Source of the DNA: Saccharospirillum alexandrii
GTDB lineage: Bacteria > Pseudomonadota > Gammaproteobacteria > Pseudomonadales > Natronospirillaceae
DNA length: 64,000 nt
Reading direction: 5' to 3'
NCBI RefSeq assembly: GCF_004000275.1
Contig: NZ_RCIP01000002.1
Coordinates: forward strand, 372,283-436,282
Shown here: positions 29,845 through 38,774 of the stretch, one piece after another
How the letters are laid out: the number at the start of each line of letters is the position of its first letter
Numbering within the stretch: the first letter of the stretch is position 1
Translations under genes and position numbers: made by a program
The notes under the pieces: model-generated
Seen by the model: only the letters and a program-made list of their open reading frames with translations
Told to the model about the DNA's origin: nothing
The model's database searches: none

Positions 29845-30456
29845 TCAAGCGGTCTCGTCAATGCTGTTTTTGGACGGGCCACCTTTGCTGACCATCACCA
29901 TGGCTGGACGCACCAGGCGCCCGTGCAGGGCGTAGCCTTTCTGCATAACCGCCATCACGGTGTTGGGCTCCATGTCCGGGTTTTCCACCATGCTCATCGC
30001 CTGGTGCACTTGCGGATCAAAGGGCTCGCCTTCAGGGTTGATGACCGTAATGCTGAACTTCTCGAAGCTGTCGAGCAGGCTCTTCAGCGTCATCTCTACA
30101 CCTTCTTTGAGCGGTTTGACTTCGGCTGTTTCCGTTTCGATAGCCGCCAGCGTGCGCTCAAGATTGTCGGCTACGTCCAGAATTTCCCGCACCAGTTTTT
30201 CCTGGCCATACTTGTGGGCATTCTCGACGTCCTTTTCAACACGCCGACGCACGTTCACCATTTCTGCTTCCGCACGCAGGTAGCGATCTTTATTGAGCTG
30301 AGCCTCTTCACGGGCTGCCTCAAGCTCCGCCACCAAGTCCTGTTCTGTTGCTGCCCCTGCGGCCTCTTCGGGCGCTGCCTGGGTGTCTTCGACCAGAGTC
30401 TCATCCTGGGAGACGTCGGTTTCCTGTGCTTCTACGGGTTTCTCTTCGTGTGCCAT
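29845..30456 (-). CDS. grpE: Nucleotide exchange factor GrpE
   Basis: 203 residues: acidic disordered N-terminus, a coiled coil at about 40-100 (ELEAAREEAQLNKDRYLRAE), then the beta domain with PEGEPFDPQVHQAM and VMQKGYALHGRLVRPAMVMV. Releases ADP from DnaK. Divergent to recN as in many relatives. Confidence 0.97.
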   Translation of the reverse strand: MAHEEKPVEAQETDVSQDETLVEDTQAAPEEAAGAATEQDLVAELEAAREEAQLNKDRYLRAEAEMVNVRRRVEKDVENAHKYGQEKLVREILDVADNLERTLAAIETETAEVKPLKEGVEMTLKSLLDSFEKFSITVINPEGEPFDPQVHQAMSMVENPDMEPNTVMAVMQKGYALHGRLVRPAMVMVSKGGPSKNSIDETA

Positions 30457-30556
30457 TTACTGATCCAACTCTCTATTCCAAAAAACGACCGTGTTCAAAG
30501 TGAGGCTCTTCCGGCACCCGGAGCGGATAACGGGAAGAAACTAGCTGGCGGACTTT

Positions 30557-30583
30557 AATTGGGCCGTGAGTGGGCATTTCAAG
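30557..30583 (-). promoter_or_regulatory. Sigma32 heat-shock promoter of grpE
   Basis: Minus strand CTTGAAA (30583-30577, perfect -35), 12-base spacer, GCCCAATT (30564-30557). It gives a leader of roughly 95 bases. Confidence 0.55.
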
Positions 30584-30732
30584 GCTGTTACACCGCTTTA
30601 ACGCGACAAAACGGTCTCTTTCGGCCAAAAAAACGGACATTCAGCCTGATTTAAGGAACAGGGATGGCAAATAGTTGCTCCAGTTGGTCCGCCTGGTAAT
30701 ACGGACGAGCGCACAGACCCTGCAATATTCAC

Positions 30733-30768
30733 TTGAGCTTGCCAAATTTTTACTGTACAAAAACACAG
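30733..30768 (+). promoter_or_regulatory. recN promoter with LexA (SOS) box
   Basis: CTGT-ACAAAAAC-ACAG at 30753-30768 has both perfect CTGT/ACAG halves with eight bases between, the gammaproteobacterial SOS box. It overlaps the -10 (TACAAA, 30756-30761) of a promoter with -35 TTGAGC at 30733-30738 and 17-base spacing, so LexA would block RNA polymerase. Confidence 0.85.
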
Positions 30769-30795
30769 TATTCAGGCAACTCAGGTCGCTTACTT

Positions 30796-32472
30796 ATGCT
30801 GCACACACTGCTGATTCGCAACATCGCCATCGCCGACAACATTGAGGTGGAATGGAAACAGGGCATGACGGCCATTTCCGGAGAAACCGGGGCGGGCAAG
30901 TCCATCTTGCTTAACGGGCTGTCGCTGGCACTGGGCGAACGGGCCGACAGCAGCGTGGTGCGGCACGGTGAAAAACGGGCCGAGGTCACTGCCACTTTTC
31001 AGGTCGGGCGCATTGCGTCTGCACTCGAGTGGCTTGCCGAACGGGATCTCGACCAGGGAGAGGAATGTATCCTGCGACGTACCGTCTCGGCCGAAGGCCG
31101 GTCACGTGCCTACATCAATGGGCAACCGGTGCCCCTGACAGAGCTGAAAGCCCTGGGTGAAATGCTGATCGACATTCACAGCCAGCATGCCCACCAGTCG
31201 TTGCTGCGCATAGACACCCATCGCACCCTACTGGACGACTACGCTGGCCTGGCAGACCAGGCCCAGGCCGTGCGTCATGCCTGGATTCGCTGGCAGGGCA
31301 AGGCGCGCCATTACAATCAACTAAAAGCCCAGGCTGACGACAACAGCGCCCGTCAGCAATTGCTGAACTATCAGTTCGAGGAGCTCAGCGCCCTGGCACT
31401 CGAAGCCGGTGAAGTGGAAGCGCTGGAGTTGGAGTTTCGTCGCTACGGGCAAACGGAGACGCTGGTCAGTGGCGCCTATGCTGCGCGTCAGTTTCTCGAG
31501 CCGGAAACCGACGGGCCCGGCGCACTCGATGGCCTAAAACAGGCCCTGCACCAATTACGTAATCTGAACGACACCAACCCCTCGCTAAGCAATGCGATGG
31601 AACTGCTCGACAGCGCACTGATTCAAAGCCAGGAAGCCGTTAACGACCTGGACCACTACCTGGCCAGCTTCGAGGTTGATGAAAGCCGGGTACAACAGGT
31701 CGAAGAGCGGCTCGATCGCATTCATACCCTGGCGCGAAAGCACCAGGTGCGCTCCGAGGCCCTACCCGGCCTGATCGAAGAGCTGGAAACCGAACTGGCC
31801 ACCCTGGCCGAGGCCGTTGACGGGCTCGATGACCTGGCTGATGAAGTCAACACCCTGGCTGAAACCTATCAACAACAAGCCCGGGAGCTCTCCGCACAAC
31901 GCCAGGCCGCCGCCACACGCATGGCCGATGATGTCATGGAAAAACTGCACCAGCTCGCCATGCCCGGCGCCCGCTTCGAAGTCGCCTTTACTGAGCTCGA
32001 TAAAGCCTCACCCGACGGCCTGGATCAGATTGAATTCCTGGTCAGCATGAACCCGGGGCAACCCGTACGTCCGCTAGGCAAAGTCGCCTCCGGTGGTGAG
32101 CTATCGCGAATTTCCCTGGCGATTCAGGTGATTTGTGCCGAGCACAGCACCATTCCTACTCTGGTGTTCGACGAAGTCGATGTGGGCATCAGCGGCGCAA
32201 CGGCCGAAATAGTGGGGTTAATGCTGCGCAGTGTTGGCGAACGCGGCCAGGTGATTTGCGTCACTCACCTGCCACAGGTCGCCGCCCAGGGACACAACCA
32301 CTGCGTGGTCAGCAAAGAGCAGCAAGGCCAAATCACCCGCACCCGAATTTTGCCAATACAGCAGGAAAGCCGAGTTGACGAGATTGCCCGTATGCTGGGC
32401 GGTATCGATATAACAGCCCAGACACGGGCCCATGCAGAGGAAATGCTGATGCGCCAGCAGCGCCAACATTGA
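30796..32472 (+). CDS. recN: DNA repair protein RecN
   Basis: 558-residue SMC-like ATPase in double-strand break repair. Walker A GETGAGKS near residue 30, a long coiled-coil middle, ABC signature SGGELSRISLAIQV, Walker B LVFDEVDVGISG, and VTHLPQVAA. The ATG at 30796 gives MLHTLLIRNIAIAD, the normal N-terminus; the open frame upstream crosses the LexA box. The SOS box means DNA-damage induction. Confidence 0.97.
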   Translation: MLHTLLIRNIAIADNIEVEWKQGMTAISGETGAGKSILLNGLSLALGERADSSVVRHGEKRAEVTATFQVGRIASALEWLAERDLDQGEECILRRTVSAEGRSRAYINGQPVPLTELKALGEMLIDIHSQHAHQSLLRIDTHRTLLDDYAGLADQAQAVRHAWIRWQGKARHYNQLKAQADDNSARQQLLNYQFEELSALALEAGEVEALELEFRRYGQTETLVSGAYAARQFLEPETDGPGALDGLKQALHQLRNLNDTNPSLSNAMELLDSALIQSQEAVNDLDHYLASFEVDESRVQQVEERLDRIHTLARKHQVRSEALPGLIEELETELATLAEAVDGLDDLADEVNTLAETYQQQARELSAQRQAAATRMADDVMEKLHQLAMPGARFEVAFTELDKASPDGLDQIEFLVSMNPGQPVRPLGKVASGGELSRISLAIQVICAEHSTIPTLVFDEVDVGISGATAEIVGLMLRSVGERGQVICVTHLPQVAAQGHNHCVVSKEQQGQITRTRILPIQQESRVDEIARMLGGIDITAQTRAHAEEMLMRQQRQH

Positions 32473-32586
32473 ACACCCAAAGGAATACAGGAAAAGAAAT
32501 TTGAACAGGCTATGCAACCTGCGGTGACTGGCAGTGGACTCTGCCGGGGGCCATAGATAGCCTCCCAACAGTATCCAGGAATAGCC

Positions 32587-33174
32587 TTAAAGCAGGCTCT
32601 GCAAGAACGCCAAGGTCTCTTCCTTGCCGGCAAACCCGGCTTCTACTTTCTGAACCGTGCCGGATTTATCAATGACATAAGACGTCGGGAACCCCTGAGG
32701 ACGGAATTCGCTGACCACTTGCTGGTCTTTATCCGACAGGATCAGGAAGTCGACCGGAGTCCCTTGCAGGAAGCGCTCTGCCAATGCTACATCCTCGTCG
32801 GTGTTAATACCGATGAAAACAACACCCTGACTGCGCAGCTCTTCATGCAATTCATTGATTTCCGGGAAGGATTTACGGCAGGTAGTGCACCAGCTCGCCC
32901 AGAAATCGATGTATACGACGCGGCCCTGCAGCGCGGTGCTGTCGAGCATCCGGCCATCGAGTGTGGGCAACCGGAATGCGGGCATGGTGTCGCCTTCACT
33001 GACATCCGCCATGGCGGCCGGGGCGACGCTGAACAGCGCACCCAGAGCAACCAGCCCTGATATCAGCGATAATCTGACAGTGCCCTTTCTGGCACCAGTT
33101 GCGCGGTCAGCCAGAGGCTGGCTGGTACCAAAGCGCTTTCCAAACCGGTAAACAATACTTCCAACTGCCGACAT
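32587..33174 (-). CDS. TlpA-like periplasmic thioredoxin-fold protein
   Basis: About 195 residues. A hydrophobic segment (LSLISGLVALGALFSVAPAAMA) after a charged 30-residue N-terminus acts as signal or anchor. The thioredoxin domain has FWASWCTTCRKSFPEI with the redox CxxC and the cis-Pro motif GFPTSYVID. Predicted to reduce disulfides in the periplasm, as TlpA/ResA do for cytochrome c or metalloprotein maturation; the client is unknown. The ATG at 33174 has GGAG eight bases upstream; a GTG at 33183 is less likely. Confidence 0.85.
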   Translation of the reverse strand: MSAVGSIVYRFGKRFGTSQPLADRATGARKGTVRLSLISGLVALGALFSVAPAAMADVSEGDTMPAFRLPTLDGRMLDSTALQGRVVYIDFWASWCTTCRKSFPEINELHEELRSQGVVFIGINTDEDVALAERFLQGTPVDFLILSDKDQQVVSEFRPQGFPTSYVIDKSGTVQKVEAGFAGKEETLAFLQSLL

Positions 33175-33297
33175 ACTACCCACTCCATTTTGGATCGATC
33201 GAGCCAGAAGTATACGTCACTACCGGCCACAGGAACGGGAACGGGTTCACGCCCCGGGCAGGTTTCAGACTATAATACCCGGGCTAAAACAGCCGTA

Positions 33298-33708
33298 TCA
33301 GGCCTTTTTGGCGCGCACGTACAGAATGAGACTGTGGTCCACAAGCTCCAGACCATGCTCTTTTGCAATCTCGTGCTGGCGCCGTTCAATAATGTCGTCG
33401 ACGAATTCAATGACCTCGCCATTATCAACATTGACCATATGGTCGTGGTGCTCCGGGCTTGCCAGCTCATACACTGAGTGGGTACCGTCGAAATTGTGCT
33501 TGGCCACCAGCCCGGCCGACTCAAACTGAGTCAGCACCCGGTATACGGTTGCCAGCCCGACATCTTCGCCGCTGTCCTGAAGTGCTTTGTACACCTCTTC
33601 GGCACTCATGTGTCCGTCGGGGTTGCCTTCGAACATTTGCAGGATTTTGAGCCTCGGCAAAGTGACTTTGAGGCCAACTTTTTTCAGTTCCTGGTTTTGA
33701 GTTGTCAC
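33298..33708 (-). CDS. fur: Ferric uptake regulator Fur
   Basis: 136-residue iron-responsive repressor. Winged helix with VGLKVTLPRLKILQMF and DVGLATVYRVLTQFESAGLV; metal-binding region SPEHHDHMV. There are no cysteines, as in Pseudomonas-type Fur, so the structural CxxC zinc site is absent. The start is GTG at 33708 with AGGAG upstream; the longer frame to 33771 overlaps the divergent bamE region and lacks a binding site. The divergent fur/bamE layout is conserved. Confidence 0.95.
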   Translation of the reverse strand: MTTQNQELKKVGLKVTLPRLKILQMFEGNPDGHMSAEEVYKALQDSGEDVGLATVYRVLTQFESAGLVAKHNFDGTHSVYELASPEHHDHMVNVDNGEVIEFVDDIIERRQHEIAKEHGLELVDHSLILYVRAKKA

Positions 33709-33840
33709 TGTGTCGTCTCCTGTAATCTTGCGTGATACACTGCCGGGCGCTGCTGCATGCGCAACATTCAACAGCTGGCACCCATGCCGCTGATCGTCTT
33801 TTTGTACTGTGTCTTAACCATTGAATGGGATGATAACGAT

Positions 33841-34161
33841 TTGAACCTGAAAAGAACAAAGGTAATTGCCCGCGCCCTGATCACCGGCGCACTGGTGAGC
33901 CTTACCCTGAGCGCCTGCACCCTGCTAACGCCGTACCAGCCAGAGCTCAAACAAGGCAATTTTGTTAAAGAAGAGCAGCTTCAGCAACTTACCCCAGGCA
34001 TGTCGGCCGAACAGGTGCAATTTCTGCTGGGTACGCCCATGCTGACGGGCGAAGCCCCCCAGAATCGCTGGGTGTACCCTATTCTGGATGAAGAGGGCGA
34101 ATACCGCACAGTAACCGTGGAATTCGAAGGCAGTAGCGTGGCACGCATTAGCCGCAGCTGA
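33841..34161 (+). CDS. bamE: Outer membrane assembly lipoprotein BamE (SmpA/OmlA)
   Basis: 106-residue lipoprotein of the BAM complex. A TTG at 33841 is the likely start, giving a 25-residue lipoprotein signal ending LSAC (lipidated Cys). The mature domain has the SmpA/OmlA pattern LTPGMSAEQVQFLLGTPML and FEGSSVARI. An upstream ATG at 33784 in frame would give a second hydrophobic stretch and is less likely. Divergent from fur. Confidence 0.9.
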   Translation: MNLKRTKVIARALITGALVSLTLSACTLLTPYQPELKQGNFVKEEQLQQLTPGMSAEQVQFLLGTPMLTGEAPQNRWVYPILDEEGEYRTVTVEFEGSSVARISRS

Positions 34162-34185
34162 GGCTCGCTGGCGCACCGTAATACC

Positions 34186-34497
34186 CTATGTGTCGCCGCC
34201 AGTGGCATCCTGTTTAGCTTTGGCGGCCCGGTTCAACCGGGCCTGCTTGGGGTCAATCAGCAACGGGCGATACAGCTCCACCCGGTCCCCTGCGTGCAAT
34301 TCTTCGCTATCTGGCTTGGGGACCTTGCGACCAAACACCCCCATTGGCATGCCTTCCAGCGATAGCTCGGGAAACTCCCGCTCGATTCCACTCTGCCGAA
34401 CGGCTTCGGCTACCGTCGTGCCCAGCGGAACATCCACTTCGATAATGCGTTGTTTTTCCGGCGTGGCGTAGGCCACTTCGACTTTAATCATGTCCAT
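34186..34497 (-). CDS. rnfH: RnfH family ubiquitin-like protein
   Basis: 103-residue beta-grasp protein (UPF0125): IKVEVAYATPEKQ, GTTVAEAVRQSGI and DRVELYRPLLIDPKQAR are diagnostic. Encoded with ratA as in most gammaproteobacteria. It has been called PasI, the antitoxin of a RatA/PasT pair in some E. coli, but its general function is unsettled. The usual neighbour smpB is not seen next to ratA here. Confidence 0.93.
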   Translation of the reverse strand: MDMIKVEVAYATPEKQRIIEVDVPLGTTVAEAVRQSGIEREFPELSLEGMPMGVFGRKVPKPDSEELHAGDRVELYRPLLIDPKQARLNRAAKAKQDATGGDT

Positions 34498-34512
34498 ACA
34501 GAAAACGTACCC

Positions 34513-34944
34513 TTATCCGTAGAGTTGCTGCGCCCGGCGCACGAAGGCGTCCACCATGCGGTCTGCGACCTGCCTGAAGACTTGCCCAAAGGCAAAGGCT
34601 GCCAGCCGGCCATCGGTCTCAAAGCTCAGATCCAGCGTTACCCGGCAACCATCATCGCCCAAAGGCTTGATGGTCCAGACACCGTGCAGGGACTTCAACG
34701 GCCCTTTTTCCAAATTCAATTCAATGCGGTGCGGCCGCTCCAGCCGGTTCCGGGTGATGAGCGTCCGTTCGATGCCCGCCTTGCGCACCACCATGCGCCC
34801 AACCATATGATGTTCTGAAGCCTCTACCACATCAGCAGCAACCACCCCGTCGAGAAACGCCGGATAAGAAGCGACATCGTTAATCAGGTCATAGAGGGTT
34901 TCCGCTGAATGCGGCAACAGGGCAGAACGGTGAATGTCGGTCAT
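34513..34944 (-). CDS. ratA: RatA/PasT START-domain protein
   Basis: 144 residues of the START/polyketide-cyclase-like family: HSAETLYDLINDVASYPAFL, FETDGRLAAFAFGQVF and MVDAFVRRAQQLYG are typical. In eukaryotes homologues (Coq10) bind ubiquinone; in E. coli RatA was reported to bind the 50S subunit. The ATG at 34944 is preferred to a TTG at 34956. Located 15 bases upstream of rnfH. Confidence 0.93.
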   Translation of the reverse strand: MTDIHRSALLPHSAETLYDLINDVASYPAFLDGVVAADVVEASEHHMVGRMVVRKAGIERTLITRNRLERPHRIELNLEKGPLKSLHGVWTIKPLGDDGCRVTLDLSFETDGRLAAFAFGQVFRQVADRMVDAFVRRAQQLYG

Positions 34945-35007
34945 GAAAACCTGCAAGTGAATGTGTGTAAGGCGGCATCGACCCGGATTGTTGGCTACCT
35001 GAGCCGG

Positions 35008-36381
35008 TCAATCCAGCGGGTAAATAGCCTGGCGGCGTATCCAGCGGGCCAGCTGCAGCAGCACCGCCAGCAGTGCGATCACACCGAGAATCTCGGACAG
35101 GCTGGCACCACTCAGCCCCAGTGAATCGCGGGTAAATGTTAACGCAAGCGCCGTCGGGATCACAAATTTGAGTGAGGCACGCCAGGCCAGATAACGTCCG
35201 CCAACCCGGGGGTTAACCTGTTTCAGCACTTGATTGGGTGGTAAGTGCCAGCCGACCCCCCACGAAATCATCAGAGCCACCAGAGGTACCACCAGCGAAT
35301 AACTGAAGCCGCTGAGCAATTCGGAAAACGGCTGGCCACGCCAGGTCAGCGCTGATTCGACTTGCACCGACACCATCAGCACCAGTGCCAGCAGGGCTGC
35401 CGCCAGCAGGGCCAATAGCAGGCCTCCTCGCCGGGTTTGGCCGCTGCCACTGAGGCTGATCAACAGCAGCAATGGCACACTGCTCAGCATGCCAATTACG
35501 GCGGCCACCAGCATGAACAGCCGTAACTGGATGACCCCGTCACCCCCTCGGGCGATTTGTTCAACCAATCCTTGCAGCACCAGGCCAGCATCGCCGCTGG
35601 AAGCGGGAATAATAGTCAGACCCGGAAATACGGCCGAGACAATCGATAAACCAAGCCACAAATCAAACAACTGTACCGAGAGCACCCAATACCCGGTGGG
35701 CAGGGTTTGTGGCAGCCGTGTGCCAACCAGATACCAGACCAGGAAGCCGGCAACCGATGACAACAGGGCGTACTTCAGTGCCTGCTGTACGCCTTCGGCG
35801 GTCACTTCTCCCCAGCTCCAGGCATCGAACAGAGCGCCGGACTGTGGAATTTGCATCATGATGAACAACAGGCACAGCGGCAACGCGACGGCGTATGCGA
35901 AGGCCATTCCATACCAGGCAAACCAGGCCAGCACGGCGAGAATACCCACTTGCAGCACGATCCAGCGCGACAGGTGCACCTGGTCGGCCCCCAGTTCATA
36001 CCAGTAAAGTATGCGGTCGAGCCCATCGAAGTCAGCAAAGCCGCCACGCAGGGCATCACTGGCGATGGCGAGTGTCCAACTGGCGTTGTGCAATGTCAGC
36101 GCTACCACGCAGATAACGGCCAGCACCAGCGCACTCAGTACAACCGGTGCCAGCGGGCCCAATCGACCCGTTTGCACCCATTCAAAGGGCGTAATGCGGT
36201 AATGACGGCCGGCCACGAGCTCGGCATGAAGCAACGGTAGCACGATCACCAGTTTAAAGATGGCGTAAAGCGCCAGAAAGGTCAGCTCCCCATACCGCGC
36301 CGCATACACAGGCAATAACAGGAAATCCGACAGGCCAATCTGGCTGCCAAAAAGGATCAACAGGATCAATAATCGATTCAT
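35008..36381 (-). CDS. Divergent sodium:neurotransmitter-symporter (SNF)-like membrane protein
   Basis: 457 residues with 11-12 hydrophobic segments. The N-terminal FGSQIGLSDFLLLPVYAARYG resembles the sodium/leucine-site helix of SNF transporters in layout, and LPLLHAELVAGR matches their second helix. The canonical GLGN...WRFPY motif is not present. Probably an amino-acid or related solute symporter, or a degenerate non-transporting homologue. It stands upstream of ratA after a 63-base gap, on the same strand. Confidence 0.55.
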   Translation of the reverse strand: MNRLLILLILFGSQIGLSDFLLLPVYAARYGELTFLALYAIFKLVIVLPLLHAELVAGRHYRITPFEWVQTGRLGPLAPVVLSALVLAVICVVALTLHNASWTLAIASDALRGGFADFDGLDRILYWYELGADQVHLSRWIVLQVGILAVLAWFAWYGMAFAYAVALPLCLLFIMMQIPQSGALFDAWSWGEVTAEGVQQALKYALLSSVAGFLVWYLVGTRLPQTLPTGYWVLSVQLFDLWLGLSIVSAVFPGLTIIPASSGDAGLVLQGLVEQIARGGDGVIQLRLFMLVAAVIGMLSSVPLLLLISLSGSGQTRRGGLLLALLAAALLALVLMVSVQVESALTWRGQPFSELLSGFSYSLVVPLVALMISWGVGWHLPPNQVLKQVNPRVGGRYLAWRASLKFVIPTALALTFTRDSLGLSGASLSEILGVIALLAVLLQLARWIRRQAIYPLD

Positions 36382-36460
36382 CCGCGCAGTATACCCTGAA
36401 ACCGCCTACAGTCAGATTGCGTAGAATTTAGTGGCCGAGTCTAATGGGGTGCAGTAATCC

Positions 36461-36573
36461 GTGCCATCTGTCGGGCAGGCATCTCCGGGGTCGGCGTAAA
36501 CCCGTCCTTGGGGCCTAGACTTCGGCATCCATGCCTCGGACTTCCCCGGAGATGCCTGCCCGGCAGACGTCAC
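36461..36573 (-). repeat. Palindromic intergenic element, family 1, copy C
   Basis: Outer arms of 30 bases (36461-36490, 36544-36573) pair at 27 positions. Read on the minus strand the core is GGCATGGATGCCGAAGTCTA, GGCCCCAAGGACGG and TTTACGCCGACCCCGG, clearly matching copies A, B and F. It lies between the divergent SNF-like and sugar dehydrogenase genes. Confidence 0.8.
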
Positions 36574-36639
36574 TCGGTGCTTAGCTAACAGCCACATCCC
36601 AAATTCAGAAAAATAGGAAATACCATCAGGAGTCTAACG

Positions 36640-37800
36640 ATGAACAGAGCGAGCCGACCCAGCACAACGACTCGATCAGCGATGCTTTTGCTATCGGGTC
36701 TACTCTTACTGCCCTCCTCCATTCTGGCCGAACCGTTGTCTGAGGGCTCCAGCCTGGGCCACGAGTACCAGGTTGAAGCAGTCGCCACTGGCTTCGGCAC
36801 GCCCTGGGGTATGGCGTTTATTTCCGATACTGAAATGGTCATTACCGGCCGCGCAGGGCAGCTCTGGCTGCTGAATACTGAATCCGGCGAAAGCTCAGAA
36901 CTCAGCGGTCTGCCCGGCGATATCGCCACCCGCGGCCAGGGTGGTCTGCTCGACGTGCAAGCCAGTCCCTCATTCGGGTCAGACCGGACGCTGTACTTTA
37001 CCTACAGCAAGGCAGTCGACGGCGGTGCAGCCACGACGCTGGCTCGGGCTGTATTATCAGAAAACAGTGACCAGCTAACGGGCTGGGAAGACCTGCTGGT
37101 AACCGATTCTGCTTCAAACGCCGGCCAGCATTTCGGCAGCCGGGTCACCTTTGACCACGAGGGCTACGTCTACTTTGGTGTGGGCGACCGGGGTGATAGG
37201 GACAATGGGCAGGATTTCAGCAACCATGCCTCATCCATAATGCGGCTGCACCTGGATGGCCGGGTGCCGGATGACAATCCCTTCGTCGATGACGCCGATA
37301 TTCCCGATGAAATCTGGAGCCTGGGTCATCGAAACCCTCAGGGCCTGGCCTATGATCTCGAGCGGAATCGGCTCTGGGAAATTGAGCATGGTCCGCGCGG
37401 GGGTGATGAGATCAACGTGATTGAGGCGGGAGAGAACTATGGCTGGCCTGTGGTTTCCCATGGCCGGGAATACTGGGGCCCGGTCGATGTGGGCGAAGCA
37501 GAATCACTGCCTGGCTATGTCGACCCGGTAAAAGTCTACGTGCCGTCAATCGCACCTGGAAGCCTCCTGGTGTATCGGGGCGATGCGTTTCCTGACTGGC
37601 GGGGTCATCTGTTTGCCGGTGCGCTGGTGCTGACGCACCTTAATCACATCGCAGTAAATGCCCAGGGTGAGATTGGCGAGGAAGACCGCTTGCTTGAAGG
37701 CCTGGGCGAACGCATTCGGGCGGTTGCCGAAGACAACCGGGGCCATCTGTATCTGTCGACCGACAGCGGCCGCATTCTGCGCGTCTCGCCCCCAAACTGA
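36640..37800 (+). CDS. PQQ-dependent aldose sugar dehydrogenase (YliI/Asd-like)
   Basis: 386-residue secreted beta-propeller. Signal peptide to about residue 30 (LLLSGLLLLPSSILA). Motifs of the soluble glucose/aldose dehydrogenase family: GTPWGMAF, GQHFGSR (catalytic His), GHRNPQGL and EHGPRGGDEIN for calcium/PQQ binding. Probably oxidises free aldoses in the periplasm and passes electrons to the respiratory chain. Whether the cell makes PQQ cannot be judged here. Confidence 0.9.
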   Translation: MNRASRPSTTTRSAMLLLSGLLLLPSSILAEPLSEGSSLGHEYQVEAVATGFGTPWGMAFISDTEMVITGRAGQLWLLNTESGESSELSGLPGDIATRGQGGLLDVQASPSFGSDRTLYFTYSKAVDGGAATTLARAVLSENSDQLTGWEDLLVTDSASNAGQHFGSRVTFDHEGYVYFGVGDRGDRDNGQDFSNHASSIMRLHLDGRVPDDNPFVDDADIPDEIWSLGHRNPQGLAYDLERNRLWEIEHGPRGGDEINVIEAGENYGWPVVSHGREYWGPVDVGEAESLPGYVDPVKVYVPSIAPGSLLVYRGDAFPDWRGHLFAGALVLTHLNHIAVNAQGEIGEEDRLLEGLGERIRAVAEDNRGHLYLSTDSGRILRVSPPN

Positions 37801-37812
37801 GGGAATCTGAGC

Positions 37813-37850
37813 GCCCGGTTTCTGGCTTTATTGGCCGCCAGAGACCGGGC
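37813..37850. terminator. Bidirectional hairpin between convergent genes
   Basis: 14-base arms GCCCGGTTTCTGGC / GCCAGAGACCGGGC with a 10-base loop; no T tract. It sits between the dehydrogenase stop and the SBP stop, which face each other. Confidence 0.6.
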
Positions 37851-37856
37851 AAACCA

Positions 37857-38651
37857 TCAATCAACCATCACGTCGAAGAAGAGGTAATCTTTTCGGATGC
37901 GGTTGTAAGTCCCATCGCTCTTTACCGAGTCCAGCCCCTGGTTGAACAGGCGTCTGAGGTTATCGTCTTCGGGCCGGAACGCCATGCCAACGCCCTCACC
38001 CAACTGCCGGGCATCACCCAGAATCGGGAAATTCCCACCGATCATGAACTCGCTTTCCCAGTGAGGGTAATCGTGAAACACGGCATCCACTTCCTGACTG
38101 CGCAAGGCCGCATTGACTTCGTCGTTGGTCTCGTAGGTACGAATTGAGGCTACTTCACCGTACGTTTCCATCAGGTACTCATGCTGAATGGTGTTTGCAA
38201 TGACGCCAATCCGGCGCTCTTGCAGTGCGTTCTTGCTGTCGGAGTTGATGCCGCTGCCGCTGTGGGTAAACAATACTGACGGAGTCGAGTAATACGGGTC
38301 GGAAAAGTCGACCAGGAGTTTGCGTTCACTGTTTATCGACATCGACGACATAATGGTGTCGTAGTTACCAGCCAGCAAGCCATCGATAATGCCATCCCAG
38401 GGAGTGACGACCCATTCGCATTGAATGTTCAACCGGCGACAGGTTGCATTGCCCAAATCAATCTCAAACCCGGTGAGCTCGCCGTTATCATCACGGAACT
38501 CGTAGGGCGGGTAGGGCACATCAACGCCGATACGCACAACATCAAGATCGATTTCCGTTGATCCCTGGAATTGCATATAACCATAACCGGCACCGACAGC
38601 AACCACGACAATCAGTAACGGCAGAATAATCTTCAGATTCATAGAACGCAT
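37857..38651 (-). CDS. Amino-acid ABC-type extracellular solute-binding protein
   Basis: 264 residues of SBP family 3. An N-terminal hydrophobic anchor (IILPLLIVVVAVGAGYGYM) without a lipobox suggests membrane tethering or an uncleaved signal. Binding-domain motifs: VRIGVDVPYPPYEFRDDNGE, GFEIDLGNA and WDGIIDGLLAGNYD, closest to lysine/arginine/ornithine and cystine binding proteins. No permease or ATPase adjoins it, so it may be an orphan or act as a sensor. Met4 is an alternative start. Confidence 0.85.
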   Translation of the reverse strand: MRSMNLKIILPLLIVVVAVGAGYGYMQFQGSTEIDLDVVRIGVDVPYPPYEFRDDNGELTGFEIDLGNATCRRLNIQCEWVVTPWDGIIDGLLAGNYDTIMSSMSINSERKLLVDFSDPYYSTPSVLFTHSGSGINSDSKNALQERRIGVIANTIQHEYLMETYGEVASIRTYETNDEVNAALRSQEVDAVFHDYPHWESEFMIGGNFPILGDARQLGEGVGMAFRPEDDNLRRLFNQGLDSVKSDGTYNRIRKDYLFFDVMVD

Positions 38652-38774
38652 TCACTCTCTAGGGATTCACCGAACAGCTACCGTACCGTAATTTCAACCC
38701 CCACACCCGGCTTGAGGTCGTATTTATGCAGATTATGTACTCATGGCTGAAAACAGCGGCGGCCTAACACCTAA

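Noticed and set aside
33831-33845. Possible Fur box (TGATAAC-G-ATTTGAA)
   Set aside because: Only about 10 of 14 positions fit the 7-1-7 pattern and it overlaps the bamE start; too weak to list.
34186-34944. rnfH-ratA as a toxin-antitoxin system
   Set aside because: The pair is conserved and housekeeping in gammaproteobacteria; the toxin-antitoxin role is reported only in some strains and nothing here supports it.
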